Source: Candidatus Woesearchaeota archaeon (lineage in GTDB: Archaea; Nanobdellota; Nanobdellia; SCGC-AAA011-G17; GW2011-AR18). Taken from it: a DNA stretch of 36,126 nucleotides. Under the pieces are notes generated by a model. That model was not told where the DNA came from. It did not search any database and worked only from the letters and a program-made list of their open reading frames with translations. This document shows positions 15,011 to 23,344 of this stretch, piece after piece. Made by a program: the position numbers and the translations under genes. The stretch spans positions 1 to 36,126 of the forward strand of contig JAGVXZ010000004.1 of NCBI GenBank assembly GCA_018303515.1. Reading direction: 5' to 3'. Each line of letters begins with the position of its first letter. Within the stretch, counting starts at the first letter, position 1.

Positions 15011-15997
15011 ATGCCAAACGTACATAGACCAAGAGCAGGAAGTCTGCAGTTTTGGCCGAGAAAGAAGGCCAAACGTATTTATTCTAGAGTGAGATCTTGG
15101 TTAGGCTCTAAAATCCCCTCTTTGCAAGGGTTTGCGGGTTATAAAGCAGGAATGACTCATGTTGTTTTGAAGGATAATAGGCCTCATTCGTTGACTAAAG
15201 GTAAAAATATTGTTTGGCCCGCAACTGTTATTGAGTGTCCTCCTTTAAAGATTCTTTCTTTCAAATTCTATCAAAATTCAGGGCCTTATGGTTCAAAACT
15301 TATTTCTGAGGTTTTTGTTTCAAATAAATTGGATAAATCTCTTGGAAAAAAAGTTAATTTACCTAAAAATTATGATTCTGAAATAAAGTTAAAAGAAATT
15401 AATTTTGAAACTATTGATTTTGTACGTGGTTTGTTTTATACTCAACCTAGATTAGTTGGTTTTGCTAGAAAAAAACCGGAAATATTTGAAATTGATGTTG
15501 GTGGAAGGGATCCTAAGTCTCAGTTTGATTATTTAAAAAATCTAGTTGGAAAAGAATTAAGAGTTGTTGATTTCTTTAAAAGTCAAAGGATGGTTGATGT
15601 ACACGCTGTAACTAAGGGAAAAGGTTTTCAAGGTGTTGTTAAAAGAATGGGTGTAACTCTTAAATCTCATAAGTCTGAGAAAGGACAAAGAAGAGCTGTG
15701 TTGGGCCCAGAAGGTTATGGAAAAGTAAAGTTTAGTGCACCTTTGGCTGGACAATTAGGCTATCAAACTAGAACTGAATATAATAAGGAAATTATTGCTT
15801 TAGGTAGTAATGGAGAAGATGTAAATCCCAGTGGGGGTTTTTTGAATTATGGTTTGATTAAGAATGATTATGTTTTAATAAAAGGTTCAATTCCTGGCCC
15901 TTCAAAAAGAATGATACGATTTACAGAACCAATAAGGGGAAGAGTTACTGGATCAAATTTAGAATTGAAACAAATTATATTGGAGAGTAAACAATGA
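15011..15997 (+). CDS. rpl3: 50S ribosomal protein uL3
   Basis: Large-subunit protein that binds near the peptidyl-transferase centre. The archaeal start PNVHRPRAGSLQFWPRKKAK and the loop text TKGKGFQGVVKRMGV and GYGKVKFSAPLAGQLGYQTR are diagnostic. At 328 residues it has normal archaeal length. SD-like GGAAGAG lies just before the ATG. First gene of the 30-gene operon; its TGA overlaps the ATG of uL4. Confidence 0.97.
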   Translation: MPNVHRPRAGSLQFWPRKKAKRIYSRVRSWLGSKIPSLQGFAGYKAGMTHVVLKDNRPHSLTKGKNIVWPATVIECPPLKILSFKFYQNSGPYGSKLISEVFVSNKLDKSLGKKVNLPKNYDSEIKLKEINFETIDFVRGLFYTQPRLVGFARKKPEIFEIDVGGRDPKSQFDYLKNLVGKELRVVDFFKSQRMVDVHAVTKGKGFQGVVKRMGVTLKSHKSEKGQRRAVLGPEGYGKVKFSAPLAGQLGYQTRTEYNKEIIALGSNGEDVNPSGGFLNYGLIKNDYVLIKGSIPGPSKRMIRFTEPIRGRVTGSNLELKQIILESKQ

Positions 15998-16752
15998 AAG
16001 TTGATGTGCTTGATTTAAATGGTAAGAAATTGAAACAAATAGAATTACCTTATCAGTTTACTGAACCTTATCATCCAAATTTAATTAAAAGGGCTGTTGC
16101 TGTAATAATGAGTAAGTTAAGGCAAGTTTATGGTCATAAGGAAGGAGCAGGTATGGGTTATTCTGCAAAGATATCTCGTAGGAGAAGAAATTATAAAGGT
16201 GCTTATGGTCATGGATATTCAAGGGTACCTAGAAAAACAATGTTAAGGAGAGGGAGACAGTTTCATTGGGTTGGGGCTGTAGCTCCAGGTACTGTTGGTG
16301 GTAGGAGAGCTCATGGTCCTAATTTTGAAAAGGATTTTTCTCAAAAGATAAATAAAAAAGAAAGAAAAAAAGCAATAAGGTCATTATTAGGTGCATCCTT
16401 TGAACAAAAAAAGATGATTGTTTTTGAAGATAAGTTAGAGGCTTTAAAGAAAACTAAAGAAGTTGTAATTACTTTGGAGAACTCTTCTCTTAAAAATGAA
16501 TTAGAGAAGGTAACAAAAACTGTTCGTTCTGGAAAAGGAAAAATGAGGGGGCGAAAGTATAAAACAAAGAAAGGATTGTTATTTGTGGTTTCAAAAACTT
16601 GTGATTTGAGTAAGTCAGCTCGTTCTTTATTGGGTGCGGATGTTGTTAATGTATCATCTTTAAATGTGTCAGATATTGCAAAAGGAAGTGAATTGAGGAC
16701 TTCTGTTTGGACTGAAGGCGCTGTAAAAAAAGTGGGGGCTTTATTTAAATAA
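15994..16752 (+). CDS. rpl4: 50S ribosomal protein uL4
   Basis: Large-subunit protein whose extended loop lines the exit tunnel. Conserved archaeal segments: QVYGHKEGAGMGYSAKISRR, the arginine/glycine-rich tunnel loop (about 60-105, ending VGGRRAHGP) and the C-terminal Rossmann-like part GKGKMRGRKYKTKKGLLFVV. 252 residues, standard. Overlaps uL3 by 4 nt and is followed by uL23 one base later. Confidence 0.97.
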   Translation: MKVDVLDLNGKKLKQIELPYQFTEPYHPNLIKRAVAVIMSKLRQVYGHKEGAGMGYSAKISRRRRNYKGAYGHGYSRVPRKTMLRRGRQFHWVGAVAPGTVGGRRAHGPNFEKDFSQKINKKERKKAIRSLLGASFEQKKMIVFEDKLEALKKTKEVVITLENSSLKNELEKVTKTVRSGKGKMRGRKYKTKKGLLFVVSKTCDLSKSARSLLGADVVNVSSLNVSDIAKGSELRTSVWTEGAVKKVGALFK

Positions 16753-16753
16753 A

Positions 16754-17011
16754 ATGGATCCTTATCAAGTTATTAAAAAGCCTTTATCGACAGAAAAGGC
16801 TGTGAGAGAGATGGAGTCTGGAAATAAATTACTTTTTGAAGTAGATCATAAAGCAACAAAAACGATGATTAAAAAATCAGTAGAAAAGATTTTTAATATA
16901 AAGGTAAGTGAGGTTAATACACTTGTAACTAAAGAGGGTAAAAAAAGAGCTTATGTATCGTTTAAAGAAGGTGTGGCCGCTGATATAATGACACAAATGG
17001 GACTGATGTAA
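16754..17011 (+). CDS. rpl23: 50S ribosomal protein uL23
   Basis: Short 85-residue tunnel-exit protein, docking site for SRP and the translocon. The start YQVIKKPLSTEKAVREME and the middle VDHKATKTMIKKSVEKIF plus VNTLVTKEGKKRAYVSF define the family. Compact but complete for archaeal L23. Separated from both neighbours by one base. Confidence 0.95.
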   Translation: MDPYQVIKKPLSTEKAVREMESGNKLLFEVDHKATKTMIKKSVEKIFNIKVSEVNTLVTKEGKKRAYVSFKEGVAADIMTQMGLM

Positions 17012-17012
17012 T

Positions 17013-17708
17013 GTGGGAAAGAGAATAATTTCACAAAGGAGAGGAAGAGGAACTATTAGATATAGGGCTCCAAGTTTTAGATATAAGGGAAAAGTTTCAC
17101 ATATAAAAAGTTCTGGTGTGGTGAAGGATATTATCAATTGTCCGGGACATTCTGCTCCTTTGGCTTTAATTAAATATGAAAGTGGCGAAAATTTTATGGT
17201 GGCATATGAAGGATTATCTGTTGGTGATAAAGTTATGTTAGGGGGGATTGAAGTCAATAAAGGAAATAGTTTGAAGTTAAAAGATATTCCTGATGGAACT
17301 TTAATTTATAATCTTGAAAAAAACCCTGGTGATGGTGGAAAATTTGTTAGAGCTGGTGGTACGTTTGCAAGGGTAATGAATAAGACTGGTATAGGTGAAG
17401 TTGTTGTGAAAATGCCTTCAAAAAAGCTAGTTAAGTTTAAAGAAGAATGTTTAGCGACTATTGGTGTAATTGCTGGTGGTGGAAGAAAAGATAAACCTTT
17501 TATGAAAGCTGGAAAGAAATGGCATTCTAAAAGAGCAAGGGGAAAATTATATCCTGAAGTCTCAGGTGTTGCGATGAATGCAACTGATCATCCATTTGGA
17601 TCTGGAAGGGGAAGACACATGGGTAAACCAAGTATCCCTCCAAGGAATGCTCCTCCTGGAAGAAAAGTTGGGCAAATAAAAGCAAGGAGAACTGGAAGAA
17701 AAAAATAA
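17013..17708 (+). CDS. rpl2: 50S ribosomal protein uL2
   Basis: Large-subunit protein required for subunit joining and peptidyl transfer. Starts at GTG, one base after the uL23 stop; the frame has no earlier start. Key segments are KRIISQRRGRGTIRYRAPSF at the N-terminus and the C-terminal VSGVAMNATDHPFGSGRGRH, which carries the conserved histidine near the catalytic centre. 231 residues, typical. Confidence 0.97.
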   Translation: MGKRIISQRRGRGTIRYRAPSFRYKGKVSHIKSSGVVKDIINCPGHSAPLALIKYESGENFMVAYEGLSVGDKVMLGGIEVNKGNSLKLKDIPDGTLIYNLEKNPGDGGKFVRAGGTFARVMNKTGIGEVVVKMPSKKLVKFKEECLATIGVIAGGGRKDKPFMKAGKKWHSKRARGKLYPEVSGVAMNATDHPFGSGRGRHMGKPSIPPRNAPPGRKVGQIKARRTGRKK

Positions 17709-17709
17709 A

Positions 17710-18108
17710 ATGGCTAAAAAGAAAGATTTTATGTTTAGGGGAAAAACCTTGCAAGAGGTTCGGGCTTTAGGATTAAATGAGTTTGCTGAACTTGCAAATG
17801 CGAGAATTAGGAGATCAATTAAGAAAGGGTTTACTGAAGCTCAAAAATGCCTTCTTGTGAAAATTAAAAAATTCAAAGATGGAAAAAGGCAAAAGCCGGT
17901 AAAAACTCATTGTAGGGATATGGTTCTTTTACCTGAAATGGTTGGAATGACAATTTATGTTTATAATGGGAAACAATTTGTACCTGTTAAAGTTGAATTT
18001 GATATGTTAGGAGGTTGCTTGGGGGAATATGCACTTTCAAGAGGAAGGGTTCAACACTCTTCTCCTGGAGTTGGTGCAACAAAATCAAGTGCTGCAGCTA
18101 AAAAATGA
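17710..18108 (+). CDS. rps19: 30S ribosomal protein uS19
   Basis: Small-subunit head protein contacting the A-site finger. Conserved RKPVKTHCRDM-like block (QKPVKTHCRDMVLLPEMVG) and VYNGKQFVPVKVEFDMLGGC followed by LGEYALSRGRVQHSSPGVGA are decisive. 132 residues, including the archaeal N-terminal extension KKKDFMFRGKTLQEVRALG. Overlaps uL22 by 4 nt. Confidence 0.97.
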   Translation: MAKKKDFMFRGKTLQEVRALGLNEFAELANARIRRSIKKGFTEAQKCLLVKIKKFKDGKRQKPVKTHCRDMVLLPEMVGMTIYVYNGKQFVPVKVEFDMLGGCLGEYALSRGRVQHSSPGVGATKSSAAAKK

Positions 18109-18587
18109 TAGATAATGACCACATCGCAAAAGTAAAGGGATTTAATTTACCCATTTCAACGAAGTTTACTGTTGAGATCTGTAATTTCATTAGGGGTAAG
18201 GATTTAAAAAAAGCAAAAAATTTGTTGAAAAATGTAACAGAACAAAAAATCCCTGTCCCTTTCAAATTTGCATTAAGGGATTTAGGCCATAAAAAAGGAA
18301 TCGGTCCGGGTAGATACCCTGTAAAAGCTTCAGAGCATATACTGGGTTTGTTAAAAACTGTTGACTCAAATGCTTCTTACAAAGGGTTGAATTCTGATTC
18401 TTTAGTGATTTGTTATGCTTCCGCAACTAAAGGTGTTGCAAGAATGAAACCGGGAAGACAAAGAGGTAGAAAATATAAATTTACTAATGTTGAAATTGTT
18501 GTAAAGGAAAAATCTGGGGATGTTGAAGTGGAAAAGAAAGTTAAAAAAGATTCAAATGTTAAAATTAAAATGGAGAAAAAGAAATGA
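18105..18587 (+). CDS. rpl22: 50S ribosomal protein uL22, with repeated tail
   Basis: Exit-tunnel protein. The conserved core includes ICNFIRGKDLKKAKNLL, GRYPVKASEHILGLLKTVDS and MKPGRQRGRKYKFTNVEIVV. 160 residues. The last 16 (VKKDSNVKIKMEKKK region) form a lysine-rich tail outside the family core whose 48-nt DNA (18540-18587) is almost identical to the end of the eL32 gene at 23818-23865. The tail contains a GGAG that can serve as SD for uS3, whose ATG overlaps the stop. Confidence 0.95.
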   Translation: MIDNDHIAKVKGFNLPISTKFTVEICNFIRGKDLKKAKNLLKNVTEQKIPVPFKFALRDLGHKKGIGPGRYPVKASEHILGLLKTVDSNASYKGLNSDSLVICYASATKGVARMKPGRQRGRKYKFTNVEIVVKEKSGDVEVEKKVKKDSNVKIKMEKKK

Positions 18588-19399
18588 TTGAAAGACAAAT
18601 AATTTCTCAAAGAATTAATGAAAAAGTAATTGAAGAATTTGTAATGAAATATTTGGGAACTTTGAGTTGTAGTAGTATTGAAATTCAAAGAACGCCTTTA
18701 GGTGAGAAATTACTTGTGAGAACAGCTAGGCCAGGTATAATTGTAGGAAGAAAAGGTGCAAATATAAAATTACTTACTCAAAAACTTAAAACCGAATTTA
18801 ATTTAGAAAATCCTCAAATTGAGGTGGTTGAAATTGTGAATCCTAATTTAGATGCTGTAACTGTTGCTAAAAGTCTTGTTGCGGGAATGGAAAGATTTGG
18901 TCCCAAAAGGTTTAAGGCGATGGCTTACAAAGCATTAGATAATGTTATGAGAGGTGGGGCAAAGGGAGTTGAGATCGTTATTTCAGGTAGGGGAATTCCT
19001 GGTGTAAGGGCGAAGACTTGGAGATTTTTAGCAGGTTATTTAAAGAAGTCTGGTGATATCTCTGCCAATTTTGTTGAGAAAGCAGTTGAAGCTTCAAATT
19101 TAAAATCTGGGACTATTGGTGTTAAGGTTAGTATTTTACCTGCTCATGTAAAATTACCTGATGAGGTTATAATTCCTGAATTAGATTTAGACTCCAAGAT
19201 AAGTAATCTTGTTGAGGTTGTAAAAGAAAAAGAAATACTTAAAGAAGAGGAAAAACTTTCACCAAATGTGAAGGAAGAATCAGAAGTTAAAAGTGAAGAA
19301 ACTAAAGTTGTAAAGGTGAAGAAGGAAGCTAAGAAGAAGGTTAAAACAGATTCAAAGGAGAAAGAAGAAGGAATTAAAAATGGTCAAGATCAAGAATAA
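18584..19399 (+). CDS. rps3: 30S ribosomal protein uS3
   Basis: Small-subunit protein at the mRNA entry channel. The N-terminal KH domain shows RTARPGIIVGRKGANIKLL (GxxG = GRKG). The C-terminal domain has MRGGAKGVEIVISGRGIPG and ARAKT-like VRAKTWRFLAGYLKKSG. The core ends near residue 205. About 65 charged residues follow, rich in Lys and Glu, including VKTDSKEKEEG, related to the tails of uL22, eL32 and eL14. 271 residues. The end overlaps uL29 by 20 nt. Confidence 0.96.
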   Translation: MIERQIISQRINEKVIEEFVMKYLGTLSCSSIEIQRTPLGEKLLVRTARPGIIVGRKGANIKLLTQKLKTEFNLENPQIEVVEIVNPNLDAVTVAKSLVAGMERFGPKRFKAMAYKALDNVMRGGAKGVEIVISGRGIPGVRAKTWRFLAGYLKKSGDISANFVEKAVEASNLKSGTIGVKVSILPAHVKLPDEVIIPELDLDSKISNLVEVVKEKEILKEEEKLSPNVKEESEVKSEETKVVKVKKEAKKKVKTDSKEKEEGIKNGQDQE

Positions 19400-19592
19400 A
19401 GAAATGAAGCAGTTATCTAAGCAGGATTTGGAAAACAAATTATTGGAATTAAGAAAAGAATTCTTTTCTTTACGGGGCCAAACTTCAAGTGGTGCACCAA
19501 TTAAGAGTCCAGGTTTAATTAAGACAACAAGGAGAAACATTGCGAGAATTCACACTTTTTTGAAACTTAAAAAGGAGGAAACAAATAAATGA
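19380..19592 (+). CDS. rpl29: 50S ribosomal protein uL29
   Basis: Small helical hairpin protein at the tunnel exit, 70 residues. Family text: KNKEMKQLSKQDLENKLLEL, RKEFFSLRG and IKTTRRNIARIHTFLKLKK. The ATG at 19380 lies inside the uS3 tail (20-nt overlap). A start at the internal ATG 19404 would remove the conserved KxKE segment and is less likely. The uS3 tail and uL29 start therefore share DNA in different frames. Confidence 0.94.
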   Translation: MVKIKNKEMKQLSKQDLENKLLELRKEFFSLRGQTSSGAPIKSPGLIKTTRRNIARIHTFLKLKKEETNK

Positions 19593-19924
19593 GTGATATA
19601 TGCCCGGTATGTACATTACCAATTGACTTGTGTGTTTGTGAATCAATTGCAAAAGAAGATCAAAGGGTTTCCTTGTTTCTTACTAAGAGGAGGTTTGGGA
19701 AACTTGCTACTATGGTGGAAGGTATTGAGGGAAAAAATATTGATATGAAAGCTGTGGCAAAAAACTTAAAGTCTTCATTGGCTTGTGGAGGAACATACAA
19801 AAAGGGAGTGATTGAGCTCCAGGGTAATCATCTTGAAAAGGTGAGGAAACTCCTAATAGAATATGGGTTCAATGAAGGGTCTATAACGGTGAATTCAAAT
19901 TTACCTGGAAAAAATAGAAAATGA
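19589..19924 (+). CDS. eif1: Translation initiation factor aIF1 (SUI1)
   Basis: Start-codon selection factor that works with aIF1A (at 5891). 111 residues. The N-terminus has a small zinc-knuckle-like CPVCTLPIDLCVC, seen in many archaeal SUI1 proteins. The SUI1 core follows: KRRFGKLATMVEGIEG, LKSSLACGGTYKKGVIELQG and the helix KVRKLLIEYGF. Overlaps uL29 and uS17 by 4 nt each. In many archaea the RNase P gene rnp1 comes next, but here uS17 does. Confidence 0.95.
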   Translation: MSDICPVCTLPIDLCVCESIAKEDQRVSLFLTKRRFGKLATMVEGIEGKNIDMKAVAKNLKSSLACGGTYKKGVIELQGNHLEKVRKLLIEYGFNEGSITVNSNLPGKNRK

Positions 19925-20184
19925 AGAAAGTTGATGGATATAGTTTAAGGGGAAGAGAATTTGTTGGTGTTGTGATAAAAGATAGTGGGAACAAGACTGT
20001 TACAATTGAATTTCCAAGATTAATTTATTTGCCTAAATATGAGAGGTATGAAAAAAGAAAATCCAGGATTAAAGTTCATGTTCCAAGTGGAAAAAAACTT
20101 AATTTAGGTGATAAAATAAGGGTAGTTGAAACAAGACCAATAAGTAAAACTAAAAATTTTATCTTAGTTGAGGTAATAAAATGA
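19921..20184 (+). CDS. rps17: 30S ribosomal protein uS17
   Basis: 87-residue OB-fold primary rRNA-binding protein. Diagnostic parts are GREFVGVVIKDSGNKTVTIE, YERYEKRKSRIKVHVPSG and LGDKIRVVETRPISKTKNF. The archaeal form is usually a little longer at the N-terminus (about 105-115), so this is a compact version. ATGA overlaps link it to SUI1 upstream and uL14 downstream. Confidence 0.96.
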   Translation: MKKVDGYSLRGREFVGVVIKDSGNKTVTIEFPRLIYLPKYERYEKRKSRIKVHVPSGKKLNLGDKIRVVETRPISKTKNFILVEVIK

Positions 20185-20582
20185 AACCAGTAAAGGCTAG
20201 AATTACAAAGGGATTGCAGAAAGGTTCTCTTATTGAGACTTGCGATAATTCAGGTGCTAAAATTATTAGGGTAATTTCATTTAAAGGTGCAAAAACTGTA
20301 AAGGGTAGAAATCTTAGTGGTGGTGTTGCTTCTTTAATTACTTGTTCAGTTGTTAAAGGGACAAAAGATATGAGAAAAAAGGTTGTTCAAGCAATCATTG
20401 TAAGACAAAAGAAAGAGTATAGAAGATTAGATGGTACAAGAATAAAGTTTGAGGATAATGCGGTTGTAGTTGTTAAAGATAAAAAAGGCAATCCAAAGGG
20501 AACATTAGTAAAGGGACCGGTTGCTAAAGAAGTTGCAGAAAGGTGGAATGCTGTCTCTAAAATTGCGGGAATTGTAGTATGA
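20181..20582 (+). CDS. rpl14: 50S ribosomal protein uL14
   Basis: 133-residue subunit-interface protein. Conserved: ITKGLQKGSLIETCDNSGAK, VKGTKDMRKKVVQAIIVRQK, RLDGTRIKFEDNAVVVV and the C-terminal GPVAKEVAERW. Length is typical for archaea. 4-nt overlaps on both sides. Anti-association factor aIF6 docks on this protein in archaeal ribosomes. Confidence 0.97.
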   Translation: MKPVKARITKGLQKGSLIETCDNSGAKIIRVISFKGAKTVKGRNLSGGVASLITCSVVKGTKDMRKKVVQAIIVRQKKEYRRLDGTRIKFEDNAVVVVKDKKGNPKGTLVKGPVAKEVAERWNAVSKIAGIVV

Positions 20583-20959
20583 AAAAGAAATTTAGTTTAA
20601 ATTGGATTGGGAGTAAACAACCTAGAAAACAAAGGAAATATGTAAAGAATGCTCCTTTGAATATACTTAAAAATTTTATTCGTGCAAATTTATCAAAAGA
20701 GCTTAGACAAAAATTAGGTAAAAGAAATGTGGGAGTAAGAAAGGGGGATGCTGTAAAAATTGTGCGCGGCCAATTTAAAGGAACTCTTGGGAAAATTGAG
20801 AAAGTTTGGTTGAAAAGGAGTAAAGTTTATGTTGATACTGTAACTCTCCCAAAAAGGGATGGTTCAAAAAGATTTTATCCTTTAAGCACTTCAAATTTAC
20901 AAGTTACAGAATTAGTGTTAGAAGATAAGAAAAGAAAGAAGGTATTGGAGAGAAAATAG
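20579..20959 (+). CDS. rpl24: 50S ribosomal protein uL24
   Basis: 126-residue KOW-domain protein that initiates large-subunit assembly and sits near the tunnel exit. The N-terminus is archaeal (SKQPRKQRKYVKNAPLN) and the KOW motif is VRKGDAVKIVRGQFKGTLGK. The C-terminus KDKKRKK-like stretch (EDKKRKKVLERK) is basic. One base separates it from eS4. Confidence 0.96.
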   Translation: MKKKFSLNWIGSKQPRKQRKYVKNAPLNILKNFIRANLSKELRQKLGKRNVGVRKGDAVKIVRGQFKGTLGKIEKVWLKRSKVYVDTVTLPKRDGSKRFYPLSTSNLQVTELVLEDKKRKKVLERK

Positions 20960-20960
20960 A

Positions 20961-21653
20961 ATGGTAAAAAATCATTTAACGAGATTAACTGCACCAAAAT
21001 CATGGACATTAAAGAGAAAGTTAACTAAATGGATTGCTAAACCAAGTTCCGGTCCTCATAAGATTGTGAATAGTGTTACTGTAGACTTATTGTTAAAAAC
21101 TCTTCTTAGTTATACAAAGACTACAAAAGAAGTTAAACAGATATTACATAATAAAGATTTTGTAGTTAATGGAAAGGTGATAAGAGATCATAAGTTCCCT
21201 GTTGGGGTAATGGATATAATTGAGTTGCCTAAACTTAAGGAAATCTATCAAGTACTTTTTGATGTAAAAGGAAAGTTATCTCTTTATCCAATTAAAAGTT
21301 CTAGTTCCAAATTGTGTAAAGTAATAGGTTTGACAATTTTAAAAAAGAAAAAGATGCAAGTAAATCTTCATGATGGTAAAAATGTTTTACTTGATAAATT
21401 TGATGGTAAGGTTGGTGATACAGTGATTTTTAATTTTAAATCCAAACAAATTGAGAAAGTTTTGAAATTAGAAAAAGATGCACTGATTTATTTGATTTAT
21501 GGAAAACATACTGGGACATTTGGAAGTGTGAAAGAAATTATACCTGTTAAGGGTTTTGAAAAACAGAGATTAGTTTATATCATAGATGGTGTGGATACTG
21601 AAACTTTGAAAGACTATGTGTTTGTTGTTGATAAGGGACTAATTGCAATATGA
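20961..21653 (+). CDS. rps4e: 30S ribosomal protein eS4
   Basis: Archaeal/eukaryotic small-subunit protein of 230 residues. N-terminal HLTRLTAPKSWTLKRK, S4-type RNA-binding domain with LLLKTLLSYTKTTKEVKQIL and VVNGKVIRDHKFPVGVMDII, and a C-terminal KOW-like segment (YGKHTGTFGSVKEIIPVKGF). Complete. The 4-nt overlap with uL5 indicates coupling. Confidence 0.96.
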   Translation: MVKNHLTRLTAPKSWTLKRKLTKWIAKPSSGPHKIVNSVTVDLLLKTLLSYTKTTKEVKQILHNKDFVVNGKVIRDHKFPVGVMDIIELPKLKEIYQVLFDVKGKLSLYPIKSSSSKLCKVIGLTILKKKKMQVNLHDGKNVLLDKFDGKVGDTVIFNFKSKQIEKVLKLEKDALIYLIYGKHTGTFGSVKEIIPVKGFEKQRLVYIIDGVDTETLKDYVFVVDKGLIAI

Positions 21654-22171
21654 ATAAGATGAGAGAAATTAGGATAGAGAAATTAACTTTAAATATTGGG
21701 GTTGGTGAGCCCGGAGAAAAACTAGATAAGGCTATGAAATTGTTAACCATAATCACTGGTGCTAAACCTGTTAAGACAAGATCTATGAAGAGAATTCCTA
21801 CTTGGGGTGTAAGACCTAAATTAGATATTGCTTGTAAAGTTACTTTAAGGGGTGAAGTTGCTGAAGAAGTCTTGAAAAAATTACTTGTGGCAGTTGATAA
21901 TATTATTCCCGAAACTAAATTTGATGATTCCGGAAATTTTAGTTTTGGTATTGCAGAATATTTAGATATACCTGGAATAGAATATAATGTTGAAATCGGA
22001 ATTATAGGGCTTGAAGCAGCTGTTACATTATCCCGGCCAGGTTTTAGGGTGAAAAGGAGAAATATAAGGCCCACTAAAATCCCAAAATCACATAAAATTA
22101 AAAGAGAAGAGGCAATGAAATTTATGGGTGAGAAATACGGTGTGAAATTTGAGGAGGACGAGGAAGAATGA
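21650..22171 (+). CDS. rpl5: 50S ribosomal protein uL5
   Basis: 5S rRNA-binding protein of the central protuberance. 173 residues with EKLTLNIGVGEPGEKLDKAM, GAKPVKTRSMKRIPTWGVRP and LSRPGFRVKRRNIRPTKIPK. The ATG at 21650 overlaps the eS4 stop; an internal ATG at 21659 (MREIRIEKL) fits the family start equally well. The acidic end EEDEEE runs into the uS14 start with a GAGGACGAGG purine stretch acting as SD. Confidence 0.96.
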   Translation: MNKMREIRIEKLTLNIGVGEPGEKLDKAMKLLTIITGAKPVKTRSMKRIPTWGVRPKLDIACKVTLRGEVAEEVLKKLLVAVDNIIPETKFDDSGNFSFGIAEYLDIPGIEYNVEIGIIGLEAAVTLSRPGFRVKRRNIRPTKIPKSHKIKREEAMKFMGEKYGVKFEEDEEE

Positions 22172-22398
22172 CTACAAGTGATTTTAAAAAAATGTTTAAA
22201 CAATTAGGGAATAAGCCAGTAATTAAAGAGAGATATATAAAGAATAATTCTCCTAAAGTAAGAACTTGTGGGATTTTTTTAAGAAGATGTAGGAGATGTA
22301 CTCGTACAGGCGCTCATATAAGGAGTTATAAACTTGGATATTGTAGGCAATGTTTTAGAGAACTTGCCAAATCTTTAGGTTTTAAAAGATATAGTTGA
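22168..22398 (+). CDS. rps14: 30S ribosomal protein uS14, zinc form
   Basis: Small-subunit head protein of the zinc-binding type. The C-terminal half has RTCGIFLRRCRRCTRTGAH and YCRQCFRELAKSLGFKRYS, supplying the CxxC...CxxC zinc site. At 76 residues it is longer than the usual archaeal 50-57 because of an N-terminal extension (TTSDFKKMFKQLGNKPVIKE). A 15-nt gap, the largest in the operon, separates it from uS8. Confidence 0.94.
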   Translation: MTTSDFKKMFKQLGNKPVIKERYIKNNSPKVRTCGIFLRRCRRCTRTGAHIRSYKLGYCRQCFRELAKSLGFKRYS

Positions 22399-22413
22399 GG
22401 TTAAGAAGAAAAA

Positions 22414-22803
22414 ATGTTAAATGATCCATTAGCAAATGTAATGTCTCATATTCTTAATTGTGAGAAGAAGGGAAAAAATGAATGTTTGGTTAAGCCAGAT
22501 TCAAAATTAGTTAGGCAGATATTAACTCTTTTGAAAACTACTGAATACATTAAGAATTTTGAGGTATTGGAGGAAAGAAGAGGTGGTTTAATTAAAGTAG
22601 AACTTAGTGGAAGTATAAATGGTTGTGGGGTTGTGAAACCAAGATTTTCTGTAAAAAGAAATGGATATGAAAAATATGAGAAAAGATTTTTACCTGCTGC
22701 GAATTTTGGGTTTTTGGTAGTATCAACTTCAAGAGGGGTAGTTGTTCATAAAGAAGCAATTAAAAATAATCTTGGAGGTAAGTTGTTGGCTTATTGTTAT
22801 TAG
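22414..22803 (+). CDS. rps8: 30S ribosomal protein uS8
   Basis: 129-residue primary 16S-binding protein. It has the archaeal start DPLANVMSHILNCEKKGKNE, the middle KNFEVLEERRGGLIKVELSG and the end FGFLVVSTSRGVVVHKEA. The usual C-terminal GGKLLAYCY is present. SD-like GAGGTTAAGAAG precedes the ATG. One base separates its TAG from uL6. Confidence 0.96.
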   Translation: MLNDPLANVMSHILNCEKKGKNECLVKPDSKLVRQILTLLKTTEYIKNFEVLEERRGGLIKVELSGSINGCGVVKPRFSVKRNGYEKYEKRFLPAANFGFLVVSTSRGVVVHKEAIKNNLGGKLLAYCY

Positions 22804-22804
22804 A

Positions 22805-23344
22805 ATGGTAGATTTAAAAATTCCTGATGGTGTGAGTGTTGAATTTGATCTTGATACTGTAAAGATTAGTGGTCCAAAAGGTGGTGCATCAAAGAGATTT
22901 TTTCATCCAAGGTTAAAGTTCGAAGTGAAAGATGGAAGTTTTGTAATTAATAGTAAGACCAAAAAAATGTTAAAGAAAGATAAAATGTTTATTAATACTT
23001 TTGTTGCGCATATTAAGAATTTGTTTAAAGGAGTAATAGATGGTTATGAATATAGACTCAAGATATGTTCAGGACATTTTCCAATGACTGTCTCTGTTGT
23101 AGGAAATGAAGTTTTAATTAAGAATTATCTTGGTGAAAAAATTCCCAGAAAGGCTAAAATTATGGAAGGTTCTAAGGTGGAGATAAACGGGGATGAGATT
23201 ATTGTTAAGGGATTAAATAAAGAGATTGTTGGACAATCTGCTGCGAGAATTGAGCAAGCAACAAGAATAACAAATAGGGATAGGCGGATTTTCCAGGATG
23301 GATGTTTTATTACAGTTAAGGCTGGGAAGGCAATGGCAAAATGA
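22805..23344 (+). CDS. rpl6: 50S ribosomal protein uL6
   Basis: 179-residue protein near the factor-binding site. Segments: KIPDGVSVEFDLDTVKISGP, FVAHIKNLFKGVIDGYEYRL and RIEQATRITNRDRRIFQDGC. The open frame extends to 22742 inside uS8, but those 21 residues are the uS8 gene in another frame; ATG 22805, one base after the uS8 stop, is the start. Overlaps eL32 by 4 nt. Confidence 0.96.
   Translation: MVDLKIPDGVSVEFDLDTVKISGPKGGASKRFFHPRLKFEVKDGSFVINSKTKKMLKKDKMFINTFVAHIKNLFKGVIDGYEYRLKICSGHFPMTVSVVGNEVLIKNYLGEKIPRKAKIMEGSKVEINGDEIIVKGLNKEIVGQSAARIEQATRITNRDRRIFQDGCFITVKAGKAMAK

Noticed and set aside
22742..22804. Upstream extension of uL6.
   Set aside because: It lies inside the uS8 coding region in another frame; uL6 begins normally at 22805.
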